Assembly: GCF_001425665.1 (NCBI RefSeq)
Contig: NZ_LMCX01000001.1
Coordinates: 714,623-778,622, forward strand
Origin: Yonghaparkia sp. Root332
GTDB taxonomy: Bacteria > Actinomycetota > Actinomycetes > Actinomycetales > Microbacteriaceae
DNA length: 64,000 bases
Direction: 5' to 3'
Shown here: piece after piece, positions 8,594 through 17,214 of the stretch
Layout of the letters: each line of letters opens with the position of its first letter
How positions within the stretch are numbered: the first letter of the stretch is position 1
The notes under the pieces: generated by a model
Databases searched by the model: none
What the model saw: the letters and a program-made list of their open reading frames with translations, nothing else
What the model was told of the DNA's origin: nothing
Program-made: the position numbers and the translations under genes

Positions 8594-10623
8594 CCACGAA
8601 GCACGAGCTCCTCGCCCGCAGCAACCGCCTCGGCGCCGAGCCGCACATCACCAACTACGCCGGTGGGAACACCTCCGCGAAGGGCACCGAGACCGACCCC
8701 GTGACGGGGGAGCCCGTCGAGCTGCTGTGGGTCAAGGGCTCGGGCGGCGACCTCGGCACGCTTACCGAGCAGGGCCTCGCGGTTCTGCGCCTCGACCGCA
8801 TGCGCGCGCTCGTGAACGTCTACCCGGGCGTCGACCGCGAGGACGAGATGGTCGCCGCCTTCGACTACTGCCTGCACGGCTCCGGCGGTGCGGCCCCGAG
8901 CATCGACACGGCGATGCACGGTCTGGTGGATGCGCCCCACGTCGACCACCTCCACCCCGACGCGGGCATTGCCATCGCGACCGCGGTCGACGGGCCCGCG
9001 CTCACCGCCGAGATCTTCGGCGAGAAGGTCGTCTGGGTGCCCTGGCGCCGACCCGGCTTCCAGCTCGGGCTCGACATCGCCGAGATGAAAGCCGCCAACC
9101 CGCAGGCGATCGGGTGCATCCTCGGCGGGCACGGCATCACCGCGTGGGGCGACACCTCCGATGAGTGCGAGGCGAACTCGCGCTGGATCATCGACACCGC
9201 CCAGGCCCACATCGACGAGCACGGCGCGGCCGAGCCCTTCGGTGGCGTGCGCACCGGCTTCGAGGCGATCGCTGACGAGCGCGAGCGCCGCGCGAAGGCC
9301 GCCGCCCTCGCCCCGACGATCCGCGGCCTCGCGAGCCACGACCGACCCATGGTCGGCCACTTCAGCGACGACGAGCGCGTCCTCGCCTTCCTCGCGAGCG
9401 AGAAGGCTCCCGCGCTCGCGGAGCTCGGCACGAGCTGCCCCGACCACTTCCTGCGGACCAAGGTCAGGCCGATGCTGCTCGACCTGCCGGCCGACGCGGA
9501 CGTCGAGGCGAGCATCCAGCGCTTGAGAGAACTGCACGAGCAGTACCGCGCCGACTACACCGCCTACTACCAGGCGCACGCGACCCCCGATTCGCCCGCT
9601 ATACGCGGGGCGGACCCGCTCATCGTGCTCGTGCCGGGCGTCGGCATGTTCAGCTTCGGCGCGAACAAGCAGACGGCGCGCGTCGCCGGGGAGTTCTACC
9701 TCAACGCCATCAACGTCATGCGCGGGGCTGAGGCGCTCAGCACCTACGCGCCGATCAGTGATGCCGAGAAGTTCCGCATCGAGTACTGGGCGCTCGAGGA
9801 GGCCAAGCTGCAGCGCATGCCGAAGCCGAAGAGCCATGCGACGCGCGTCGCTTTCGTGACGGGCGCGGCGAGCGGCATCGGCAAGGCCATCGCGACGCGC
9901 CTCGCCACCGAGGGCGCGTGCGTCGTCATCGCCGACCTCGATCTCGAGAAGGCGCGGGCCGCCGCCGCCGAGCTCGGCGGCACGGATGTCGCGATCGGCG
10001 TGCAGGCGAACGTCACGGATGCGGCGCAGATCGACGCGGCGCTCGCCGAGGCCGTGCTCGCGTTCGGCGGGGTCGACATCGTCGTCAACAACGCGGGCCT
10101 GTCGCTCAGCAAGCCGCTACTCGAGACGACCGAGGCCGACTGGGATCTCCAGCATGACGTCATGGCGAAGGGCTCGTTCCTCGTCGCGAAGGCGGCCGCG
10201 CGCATCCTCATCGAGCAGGGGATGGGCGGCGACGTCATATACATCTCGAGCAAGAACTCGGTGTTCGCCGGGCCCAACAACATCGCCTACTCGGCGACGA
10301 AGGCCGATCAGGCGCACCAGGTGCGGCTGCTCGCCGTCGAGCTCGGCGAGCACGGCGTGAAGGTCAACGGCATCAACCCCGACGGCGTCGTGCGTGGCTC
10401 GGGCATCTTCGCGAGCGGCTGGGGAGCCAACCGTGCGGCGACCTACGGCGTCGAGGAAGAGGATCTCGGCACGTTCTATGCGCAGCGCACGATCCTCAAG
10501 CGCGAGGTGCTGCCCGAGCACGTGGCGAACGCGGTCGCGGTGCTCACCGGGCCCGACCTCTCGCACACGACCGGTCTGCACATCCCCGTCGACGCGGGCG
10601 TCGCCGCGGCGTTCCTGCGATAG
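8590..10623 (+). CDS. Bifunctional L-rhamnulose-1-phosphate aldolase / short-chain dehydrogenase (RhaEW/YuxG type)
   Basis: A fusion of 677 residues. Residues 1 to about 400 are a class II aldolase: the zinc ligands are in HVDHLHP and in the GGHGI block. It should cleave L-rhamnulose 1-phosphate to dihydroxyacetone phosphate and L-lactaldehyde. From about residue 418 there is a Rossmann short-chain dehydrogenase (TGAASGIG nucleotide motif, NNAG, catalytic Ser in ISSKNS and YSATK), which in this fusion type oxidises the lactaldehyde to lactate. The ATG overlaps the rhaM stop by 4 nt; the kinase gene follows after 5 nt. The role follows from the family and from the surrounding isomerase, mutarotase and kinase. 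Confidence 0.92.
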   Translation: MTTKHELLARSNRLGAEPHITNYAGGNTSAKGTETDPVTGEPVELLWVKGSGGDLGTLTEQGLAVLRLDRMRALVNVYPGVDREDEMVAAFDYCLHGSGGAAPSIDTAMHGLVDAPHVDHLHPDAGIAIATAVDGPALTAEIFGEKVVWVPWRRPGFQLGLDIAEMKAANPQAIGCILGGHGITAWGDTSDECEANSRWIIDTAQAHIDEHGAAEPFGGVRTGFEAIADERERRAKAAALAPTIRGLASHDRPMVGHFSDDERVLAFLASEKAPALAELGTSCPDHFLRTKVRPMLLDLPADADVEASIQRLRELHEQYRADYTAYYQAHATPDSPAIRGADPLIVLVPGVGMFSFGANKQTARVAGEFYLNAINVMRGAEALSTYAPISDAEKFRIEYWALEEAKLQRMPKPKSHATRVAFVTGAASGIGKAIATRLATEGACVVIADLDLEKARAAAAELGGTDVAIGVQANVTDAAQIDAALAEAVLAFGGVDIVVNNAGLSLSKPLLETTEADWDLQHDVMAKGSFLVAKAAARILIEQGMGGDVIYISSKNSVFAGPNNIAYSATKADQAHQVRLLAVELGEHGVKVNGINPDGVVRGSGIFASGWGANRAATYGVEEEDLGTFYAQRTILKREVLPEHVANAVAVLTGPDLSHTTGLHIPVDAGVAAAFLR

Positions 10624-10628
10624 CCGGC

Positions 10629-12056
10629 ATGACCATCCACGTCGCCGCCGTCGACCTCGGGGCCACGAGCGGTCGCGTCATGCGCGCCGTCGTCGACGCC
10701 GGCTCGATCGACATGGTGGAGGTGGCGCGCTTCCCGAACGGCCCCGTCCAGCGCGCCGACGGCCTGCACTGGGACATCGAGGCACTGCGCGGACACATCA
10801 TGGAGGGCCTGCGTCAGGCGTTCGCCGACGACCCGCTCATCACCTCGATCGGCATCGACTCGTGGGCCGTCGACTACGCCCTCATGGCGGGGGGTCGGAT
10901 GCTCGCTGAGCCGTTCCACTACCGCGACGAGCGCACAGCCCGCGGTGTCGCGAGGGTGCACGCCGTCGTGCCGCCCGACGAGCTCTACAGCGCCTCCGGT
11001 ATCCAGCACCTGCCCTTCAACACGGTGTTCCAGCTCGCCGCCGAGTCTCCCGTGCGCCTGGCGGAGGCAGAGACGCTTCTGCTCATCCCGGATCTGGTCG
11101 CGTTCTGGCTCACCGGACACACGATCTGCGAGTCGACCAACGCCTCCACGACCGGGCTGCTCGACCCGCGCACGGGCGAGTGGAACGAGGCGCTCATCGA
11201 GCGGCTCGGGCTGCCGCGCCGGCTGCTCCCACCCCTCGTCCGACCCGGCGAGACGATCGGCGCACTCATCCCCGAGGTCGCTGCCGCGCTCGAGGCGCCC
11301 GTGGGGCTCGTGGTCACGGCCGTCGGATCCCACGACACCGCCTCGGCCGTGGTCGGCGTTCCGATGACTCGACCTGATGCCGCGTACATCAGCTGCGGCA
11401 CGTGGGGGCTCGTCGGTCTCGAGCTGGAGAATCCCGTCATCACCGATGCCGGCCGCGCGGCCAACTTCACCAATGAGGGCGGCGTCGACGGCCGAGTGCG
11501 GTTCCTCCACAACGTGATGGGGCTGTGGCTGCTGAGCGAGACGATCCGATCGTGGGAGGCCGAGTCGGGTCGCGTCGACCTCGGTCCCCTGCTCGCCGAC
11601 GCGGCGACCGTCACCCGACCGGTGCCGACCTTCGATGTCAACGACCCGCGACTCCTCGCGCCGGGCGAGATGCCGTCGCGGATCGCCGCGCTCATCACCG
11701 AGCAGGGGGATGCGGCCCCCGCCTCTCGCGCCGAGCTCGCCCGCGCGATCCTCGAAAGCCTCGCCCTCGCCTTCGCGTCGGCGGTGCGCACCGCCTCGGC
11801 GCTCGCCGACCGACCGGTGTCGGTCATCCACCTCGTCGGCGGGGGAGCGCTCAACGCCCTCCTCTGCCAGCTGACCGCTGATCGGGCCGGGATGCCCGTG
11901 CTCGCCGGCCCCGTCGAGGCGACGGCCCTCGGCAACGTGCTCGTCCAAGCTCGCGCCCAGGGCCCGCGTGGAACCCTGGAGGACGTGCGGAGGCTCGTCG
12001 CCGAGCAGTGCACGATCACGTCGTTCTCGCCGCGCCCCGTTCGCGTGACTGCGTGA
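10629..12056 (+). CDS. rhaB: Rhamnulokinase (FGGY kinase)
   Basis: Phosphorylates L-rhamnulose to L-rhamnulose 1-phosphate, the substrate of the preceding aldolase. The 475-residue FGGY kinase shows the N-terminal phosphate-binding loop VDLGATSGRVM, the catalytic-region Asp in GIDSWAVDYAL, and the C-terminal ATP-binding HLVGGGALNALLCQLTAD block. It lies 5 nt after the aldolase gene and completes the pathway. Confidence 0.92.
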   Translation: MTIHVAAVDLGATSGRVMRAVVDAGSIDMVEVARFPNGPVQRADGLHWDIEALRGHIMEGLRQAFADDPLITSIGIDSWAVDYALMAGGRMLAEPFHYRDERTARGVARVHAVVPPDELYSASGIQHLPFNTVFQLAAESPVRLAEAETLLLIPDLVAFWLTGHTICESTNASTTGLLDPRTGEWNEALIERLGLPRRLLPPLVRPGETIGALIPEVAAALEAPVGLVVTAVGSHDTASAVVGVPMTRPDAAYISCGTWGLVGLELENPVITDAGRAANFTNEGGVDGRVRFLHNVMGLWLLSETIRSWEAESGRVDLGPLLADAATVTRPVPTFDVNDPRLLAPGEMPSRIAALITEQGDAAPASRAELARAILESLALAFASAVRTASALADRPVSVIHLVGGGALNALLCQLTADRAGMPVLAGPVEATALGNVLVQARAQGPRGTLEDVRRLVAEQCTITSFSPRPVRVTA

Positions 12057-12102
12057 CTCTGCGCCTCCGCGCCTCACCCACGACACGACACGAGGAGCAG
12101 CC

Positions 12103-13149
12103 ATGCCCGTCATCCCCGCCATCGTCGCCCGATCCGCTGAGGCTCCCCTCGAGGTGGCCACGATCGAGCGCCGCGAGGTCGGCCCGCGCGACGTGCGCAT
12201 CAGCATCGAGTGGGCCGGCATCTGCCACTCCGACATCCACACCGTCCGCGGCGACTGGGGCCCGCAGCACTATCCGCTCGCGGTGGGTCACGAGATCGTC
12301 GGAACGGTCGTCGAGGTCGGCGCCGAGGTCACACGCTTCGCGGTCGGCGACCGCGCCGGCGTCGGCTGCCTCGTGAACTCCTGCGGCGAGTGCGCGAACT
12401 GCCTCGCGGGGGAGGAGCAGCACTGCGAGAACGGCTCGATCGGCACCTACGGCCAGATCGATCGCGACGGCACGGTCACGCAGGGCGGCTACTCGACCGA
12501 GATCGTCGTCACGGAGGGCTTCGTGCTGCACATCCCCGACGCCATCCCCGTCGATCGCGTCGCGCCGCTGCTGTGCGCGGGCATCACGACGTACTCGCCG
12601 CTCAAGCACTGGAAGGTCGGCCCGGGCTCGAAGGTCGCGGTCGTCGGCCTCGGCGGGCTCGGCCACATGGCGGTCAAGCTCGCCGTCGCTCTCGGCGCCG
12701 AGGTCACGGTGCTCTCGCAGTCGCTCGGCAAGCGCGAGGACGGTCTCGCGATGGGCGCGACCGACTACTACGCGACGAGCGACCCGGAGACGTTCGTCGC
12801 GCTCAAGAACCGCTTCGACGTCATCCTCAACACCGTGAGCGCGTCGATCGACCTGGACGCCTACTTCGGCCTGCTGGCTCTCAACGGCACGTTCATCAGC
12901 GTGGGTGCTCCGGGGGAGCCGATGCCGGTGACGGTCTTCAGCCTGTTCACGAACCGCCGTTCGTTCGCCGGCTCGACGATCGGCGGCATCCGCGAGACGC
13001 AGGAGATGCTGGACTTCTGCGCCGAGCACGGCGTCGCCCCGGACGTGGAGGTCATCACCGCCGACCGGGTCAACGAGGCCTGGGATCGCGTGCTCCGCTC
13101 GGATGTCCGCTACCGCTTCGTGATCGACATCGCCTCGCTCGCGGGCTGA
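12103..13149 (+). CDS. Zinc-dependent alcohol dehydrogenase, cinnamyl-alcohol/aldehyde reductase family
   Basis: NAD(P)-dependent medium-chain dehydrogenase of 348 residues. The catalytic zinc site is GICHSDIH plus GHEIVG. The structural zinc is held by a Cys cluster (CGECANC then QHC), and the nucleotide site is GLGGLGHMAVKLA. It resembles the YahK/cinnamyl alcohol dehydrogenase group, broad reductases of aldehydes. It is the last gene of the rhamnose run, preceded by a strong GAGGAG ribosome site. It may reduce L-lactaldehyde to propanediol, giving a second fate beside the fused dehydrogenase; that role is inferred from position. Confidence 0.85.
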   Translation: MPVIPAIVARSAEAPLEVATIERREVGPRDVRISIEWAGICHSDIHTVRGDWGPQHYPLAVGHEIVGTVVEVGAEVTRFAVGDRAGVGCLVNSCGECANCLAGEEQHCENGSIGTYGQIDRDGTVTQGGYSTEIVVTEGFVLHIPDAIPVDRVAPLLCAGITTYSPLKHWKVGPGSKVAVVGLGGLGHMAVKLAVALGAEVTVLSQSLGKREDGLAMGATDYYATSDPETFVALKNRFDVILNTVSASIDLDAYFGLLALNGTFISVGAPGEPMPVTVFSLFTNRRSFAGSTIGGIRETQEMLDFCAEHGVAPDVEVITADRVNEAWDRVLRSDVRYRFVIDIASLAG

Positions 13150-13254
13150 TCGAGAGCCTCGGCCCGGGCAGCGGCTCGTGCGACCGGGCGGCGACCGCCC
13201 CCGATCGCGACCGAACCGGGACCTTCGCCCCGGGCATCCTCGAACACCGCTCAT

Positions 13255-13260
13255 TAGGCT
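13255..13260 (+). promoter_or_regulatory. -10 element, leaderless type
   Basis: TAGGCT ends 6 nt before the ATG at 13267 and no ribosome site of its own is needed. Confidence 0.5.
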
Positions 13261-13266
13261 GAGGGC

Positions 13267-13782
13267 ATGGAGCCGTTCGACACCGCGTTCGGCCTGCCGC
13301 TCCCTCTCGCCGTCGGCCTCTTCTACGTCGTGGTGCTGCTGCGCGGCGGGGCGAACTACGCGCTCGGGCGGGGCGCGCGCGGCGGCGCCGGCCGCACGCG
13401 GCTCAGGGCGCGGCTCGAGACGCCGCGCTTCCGCCGCGCCGAGCGCATCGTCGAGCGCTGGGGCGCCCCCGTCGTCGCCGCCTCCTTCCTGACGGTCGGC
13501 TTCCAGACGCTCGCCAACCTCGCCGCGGGCGTACTGCGGATGCCCCTCCTCGCGTACATCCCCGCCCTCGCGGTCGGCGGTCTCGCGTGGGCGCTCATCT
13601 GGGGAGTGGTCGGCGTCGCCACCTACGAGGCGATCGCCGAGCTCGCGACGCGGAGTCCGCTCGAGGCCGCGCTCTTCACCGTGCTGCTCGTCGGCGTGCT
13701 CGTGCTCATCGAGGTGCTCAACTACCGCCGGCAGAAGCGCCGCGACGAGGCATCCCTCCTGCAGGTCGCCGCCGAGGCCTAG
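13267..13782 (+). CDS. DedA-like (SNARE-associated) small membrane protein
   Basis: A 171-residue integral membrane protein with an N-terminal hydrophobic segment, a basic cytoplasmic stretch, two or three further membrane spans and a basic tail. The block RIVERWGAPVVAASFLTVGFQT followed by AAGVLRMPLLAYIPALAVGG resembles the DedA core (conserved Gly-Ala-Pro, then Ala-Gly and Met-Pro), in which such proteins act in lipid flipping or envelope homeostasis. It is shorter than usual DedA proteins and lacks the usual FxRFxPG arginine motif, so the function is uncertain. Its TAG stop forms the first half of the next gene's -10. Confidence 0.65.
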   Translation: MEPFDTAFGLPLPLAVGLFYVVVLLRGGANYALGRGARGGAGRTRLRARLETPRFRRAERIVERWGAPVVAASFLTVGFQTLANLAAGVLRMPLLAYIPALAVGGLAWALIWGVVGVATYEAIAELATRSPLEAALFTVLLVGVLVLIEVLNYRRQKRRDEASLLQVAAEA

Positions 13783-13785
13783 GCT
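13780..13785 (+). promoter_or_regulatory. -10 element, leaderless type, overlapping a stop codon
   Basis: TAGGCT, whose first three bases are the stop codon of the preceding gene, ends 7 nt before the ATG at 13793. Confidence 0.5.
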
Positions 13786-13792
13786 CTGCGGC

Positions 13793-14785
13793 ATGACAGC
13801 GCCCGCCGACCGCACGCCCGCCGTGAACGTCGTCCATCCCGCGCAGGGCGCGCCCGTCGTGACTCTCACCGTGAACCCGGCGCTCGATGTCTCGACCTCG
13901 ACCGAGCGCGTCGAGCCCGAGCACAAGCTGCGCTGCGGGCCGAGCCGCACCGACGCCGGCGGCGGCGGCGTCAACGTGAGCCGCGTCATCCACCGCCTGG
14001 GCGGGCAGTCGATCGCCATCTACGCCGTCGGCGGGCCCACCGGTCAGGCCTACCGGCAGCTGCTCGAGGCGGACGGCATCATCGGCCGCGCCATCCCCAT
14101 CGACGGGTCGACGCGCGAGAACGTCACGATCGATGAGCTCTCGACTGGCCGCCAGTTCCGCTTCGTGCTGCAGGGCCCGCACCTCACCACGGACGAGTGG
14201 AGCGCCTGCCTCGCCGCGGCGCAACGGGCCATGACCCCGGGCGGCTACGTCGTCGCGAGCGGATCCCTCTCGCCCGGCATGCCCGACGACTTCTACGCGC
14301 GTGTCGCGCGGTCGGCGAGAGCGATCGGGGCGCGCTGCATCGTGGATGCCTCGGGGCCGGCGCTCGCCTCCGCCCTCCGCGAGGGCGTGCACCTCGTGAA
14401 GCCGTCGGCGCGCGAGCTCGGCGAGCTCGTCGGCCGCGCGCTGCCCGACCTCGAGTCGCGCGTGGATGCCGCGCGCGAGCTCGTCGCCCGGGGCGCCTCC
14501 GAGGTCGTCGCGCTCACTCTCGGCGGCGATGGCGCCGTGCTCGTCACCGCCGACGGCGTCACGCGCCTGGAGGTCCCGCCCGTCGAGGTGCACTCGACCG
14601 TTGGCGCGGGCGACTCGTTCCTCGCCGCGCTCGTCCTGCGCCTCGCGCAGGGCCGCGACCTCGACGCCGCCTTCCGGGCGGGCGTCGCGGCGGGCACCGC
14701 GACCGCGATGACGGAGGCGACCGAGCTCTGCCACCGCGACGACGTCGAGCGCCTCGAGGCGCAGCTGCTCGCCGCGCGCGGCTGA
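13793..14785 (+). CDS. PfkB-family phosphofructokinase (Pfk-2 type)
   Basis: ATP-dependent sugar-phosphate kinase of 330 residues. It has the ribokinase fold markers DAGGGGVNVSRVIHRLGG near the N-terminus and STVGAGDSF near the C-terminus with the catalytic Asp. The sequence runs close to E. coli PfkB along its length (HKLRC, ASGSLSPG, IVDASGPAL, LVKPSARELGEL, ELCHRDD). 6-Phosphofructokinase is the best guess; 1-phosphofructokinase or tagatose-6-phosphate kinase are possible. It could feed triose from rhamnose or other sugars into glycolysis, but it has its own promoter and is not clearly part of the rhamnose operon. Confidence 0.85.
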   Translation: MTAPADRTPAVNVVHPAQGAPVVTLTVNPALDVSTSTERVEPEHKLRCGPSRTDAGGGGVNVSRVIHRLGGQSIAIYAVGGPTGQAYRQLLEADGIIGRAIPIDGSTRENVTIDELSTGRQFRFVLQGPHLTTDEWSACLAAAQRAMTPGGYVVASGSLSPGMPDDFYARVARSARAIGARCIVDASGPALASALREGVHLVKPSARELGELVGRALPDLESRVDAARELVARGASEVVALTLGGDGAVLVTADGVTRLEVPPVEVHSTVGAGDSFLAALVLRLAQGRDLDAAFRAGVAAGTATAMTEATELCHRDDVERLEAQLLAARG

Positions 14786-14867
14786 GCCCGCCGCCGAGCG
14801 CGCGCCGGGCATCCGCCGCCGACGTCACGCCCGCCGCTAGAGTCGGCGGCGACGCGAAGGAGGGCCC

Positions 14868-15872
14868 ATGCCCGTGATCGACACGGCCGTCTACGTCGAC
14901 GGCGCCCGCACGGAGGACCCTCCCGCGCTCGACGTCGTCGCCGACCTCGCGCGCGAGCGCGGCGGCATGGCGTGGATCGGCATGTACCGACCCGCCCCGG
15001 AGGAGCTCGCCGGTGTCGCCGACGAGTTCGAGCTCAACGCGACCTCCGTCGAGGACGCGCATCACGGGCACCAGCGCTCGAAGCTCGACCGGCACTCCGC
15101 CGGCGACTTCATCGTGCTCAAGCCCGCCCGCTACGTCGACGACGTCGAGCGCGTCGAGCTCGGCGAACTGCACGTCTTCGTCGCCGCCGACGCGGTCATC
15201 ACGGTGCGCCATGCCGAGTCGCCGAACCTCGCGAGCGTGCGCCGCCGCCTCGAGGCGGATCCCGACCTGCTGGCCCTCGGCCCGCGCGCCGTGCTCTACG
15301 CGATCCTCGACGAGGTCGTCGACGAGTACGCGCCCGTCATCGCCGGTCTCGAGAACGACATCGACGAGATCGAGGACGAGCTCTTCGCCGGGGACGACGC
15401 CGTCAGCCGCCGCATCTACGAGCTCTCGCGCGAGGTCATCGAGCTGCAGCGCGCGGTGCAGCCGCTCCCGGGCATCATCCGCAGCCTCTCGGTCGACGCG
15501 CCCGAGGGTCGCCTGCGCGACTCCTTCGCCGACGTGCTCGACCACGCCCTGCGCGTCGGCGACCGCGTCGACACCTTCCGGGCCGTGCTGCAGAACGCGC
15601 TGCAGGTGAACTCCACACTCGTCACGCAACGGCAGAACGCCGAGATGCGGGCGCTCGGGGAGGCCTCGCTCGTGCAGAGCAACGAGGTGCGCAAGATCTC
15701 GTCGTGGGCGGCCATCCTCTTCGCCCCGACGCTCGTCGGCACGATCTACGGCATGAACTTCCGCGTCATGCCCGAGCTCGACGAGCCGTGGGGATACCCG
15801 GCGGCGCTCGTCGCGATGCTCGCCACGAGCGTCGGGCTCTTCGCGATCTTCCGCGCCCGCCGCTGGCTCTAG
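14868..15872 (+). CDS. corA: CorA-type magnesium/cobalt channel
   Basis: Pentameric Mg2+ channel subunit of 334 residues. It has a long acidic and coiled-coil cytoplasmic part and two C-terminal membrane helices, with the selectivity motif GMN in YGMNFRVMPEL between them. The ATG has the strong ribosome site AAGGAGGG. A TAGAGT about 25 nt upstream may be its -10. It is encoded alone. Confidence 0.92.
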   Translation: MPVIDTAVYVDGARTEDPPALDVVADLARERGGMAWIGMYRPAPEELAGVADEFELNATSVEDAHHGHQRSKLDRHSAGDFIVLKPARYVDDVERVELGELHVFVAADAVITVRHAESPNLASVRRRLEADPDLLALGPRAVLYAILDEVVDEYAPVIAGLENDIDEIEDELFAGDDAVSRRIYELSREVIELQRAVQPLPGIIRSLSVDAPEGRLRDSFADVLDHALRVGDRVDTFRAVLQNALQVNSTLVTQRQNAEMRALGEASLVQSNEVRKISSWAAILFAPTLVGTIYGMNFRVMPELDEPWGYPAALVAMLATSVGLFAIFRARRWL

Positions 15873-15913
15873 AGCCGTCACCCGGCCGAAACACTCGCGC
15901 AACACGGCCCGCC

Positions 15914-15919
15914 TAGGCT
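15914..15919 (+). promoter_or_regulatory. -10 element, leaderless type
   Basis: TAGGCT ends 7 nt before the ATG at 15927. Confidence 0.5.
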
Positions 15920-15926
15920 CCCCGGC

Positions 15927-16889
15927 ATGGCGGGCATCGGCGAGCCCCTCGTCCGGGGCGCTGCGGGCGTCTCCGCGAGCGCGCCCGCGCACCTCCTCGC
16001 CCTCGGTCGCGGAGTCCAGCGGGCCGACGCGACCGCCCGCATCCTCGAAGCGCACCTCCTCCTCGCGCGCGATCACCCCCTCCCGGACGCCGCCGACGCG
16101 CGCCTCGTCCTCCGCGCGTGCGGTGCCGACGATGCGGCGGATGCCCGGCTCGGCCGGAGCGCCGCCATCGACCTGCTCACCGCCGACCGCTCCCACCCCG
16201 CGTCGATCGCGCACGCGCTCGTGGAGGCGCGCGATGCGGCCCGCCTCGCCCGGGAGTCGCTGCCCGCCGAGCTCTACGACATGCTCGTCGCCACCCGTGC
16301 GCGCCTGCCGCGGAAGGTCGTCGAGCCCCGCGTCGGCGACTTCCTCGCCTGGGTGCGCGAGCGCTCGGCGCTCGCCGTGGGGCTCATCGAGTCGGCGGTC
16401 GCGCGCGACGGCGCGTTCGAGCTCATCGCCCTCGGCCGCCGCCTCGAGCGCGCGGCCGCGACGGCCCGCCTCCTCGTCGCCCACGCCGACGACGCCGACG
16501 CCGACCCCGGGTGGATGTTCGTGCTCCGCAGCGCCGGAGCCCACGAGGCGCACGTGCGCGCCCACCGCGGAGCGCCCACCGCCGCGACCGCGATCGAGCT
16601 CCTCGCCCTCGACGAGCGCTTCCCGCGCTCGGTCGCGCACGGCCTCGTCCACGCCGAGCGCAGCCTCCGCGCGCTCGACGTCGGCGGAGGCGCGAGCGGC
16701 CTCGCCGCGAGCCGCCGGGCCGCGGCCGAGCTCAGCGCCCTCGTCGACGCGGCCGCGAGCGCGGCAGTCGAGCCGAGCCCCGCGCCCGCCGAAGCGGATC
16801 GCGCCCGGGCGCGCCGGGCATCCGCTCTCCGCTCCCTGCACGCGGCGGTCGAGCAGGCGACGCGCGAGATCCTCGTCGCCCTCGAGTAG
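15927..16889 (+). CDS. Alpha-E domain protein (DUF403-like), stand-alone
   Basis: A 320-residue, Ala/Arg-rich, all-helical protein. It holds two copies of the alpha-E repeat: ALGRGVQRADATARILEAH near residue 26 and ALGRRLERAAATARLLVAH near residue 170. Each is followed by the family's downstream pattern (AAIDLLTADRSHPASIAHAL; AIELLALDERFPRSVAHGL). In most bacteria alpha-E proteins are encoded beside a circularly permuted ATP-grasp and a transglutaminase-like protease, forming a putative peptide-modification system; neither is present nearby. Biochemical function unknown. Confidence 0.65.
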   Translation: MAGIGEPLVRGAAGVSASAPAHLLALGRGVQRADATARILEAHLLLARDHPLPDAADARLVLRACGADDAADARLGRSAAIDLLTADRSHPASIAHALVEARDAARLARESLPAELYDMLVATRARLPRKVVEPRVGDFLAWVRERSALAVGLIESAVARDGAFELIALGRRLERAAATARLLVAHADDADADPGWMFVLRSAGAHEAHVRAHRGAPTAATAIELLALDERFPRSVAHGLVHAERSLRALDVGGGASGLAASRRAAAELSALVDAAASAAVEPSPAPAEADRARARRASALRSLHAAVEQATREILVALE

Positions 16890-16895
16890 CCCGGC

Positions 16896-17138
16896 TCAGA
16901 CCGCGGCGGGCGGGCAGTGCAGGCGCGTCGCGGTGGTGCCGACGCCGCGCTCGATCACGTGGTCGGCCATGAGGGCTCCGCAGAGCGGGCAGGTCGGGTC
17001 GACGGGCGCGACGTAGGGCTCCTCCGGGCGGCCGATGCCGACCGCGGCGGGACCGGCGATGGGGTAGAAGAACCGGTTGACGGCGGCCCAGAAGCCGGGC
17101 TGACCCGCCCACGGGTTCGGAAGCTTCGAGACGACCAT
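16896..17138 (-). CDS. Small conserved zinc-ribbon-like protein
   Basis: An 80-residue protein of unknown function that resembles small proteins common in Microbacteriaceae. It has an aromatic N-terminal half (KLPNPWAGQPGFWAAVNRFFYPIAGPA) and a CPLCG...HCP pattern in the C-terminal half that could bind a metal. The ATG at 17138 is chosen over upstream codons because GGAGG stands 6-7 nt ahead of it. No partner gene is evident. Confidence 0.7.
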   Translation of the reverse strand: MVVSKLPNPWAGQPGFWAAVNRFFYPIAGPAAVGIGRPEEPYVAPVDPTCPLCGALMADHVIERGVGTTATRLHCPPAAV

Positions 17139-17214
17139 GGGTCGATCCTCCCACTCGCGACCCGCGCCGGGCACCGGCCGAAAGGCCTGCGTCCGCGAGC
17201 CGACCGCGCGCGGC

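Noticed and set aside
13150-13260. Terminator after the rhamnose operon
   Set aside because: Only a 6-bp GGGCGG/CCGCCC hairpin with a 3-nt loop is present and no U-tract, too weak to call.
14559-16841. Very long minus-strand open frame opposite pfkB, corA and the alpha-E gene
   Set aside because: Arg/Glu/Asp-rich repetitive translation without any domain. It is the expected shadow of GC-rich genes on the other strand; similar long frames opposite pgm, pheA, the valine operon and others were rejected for the same reason.
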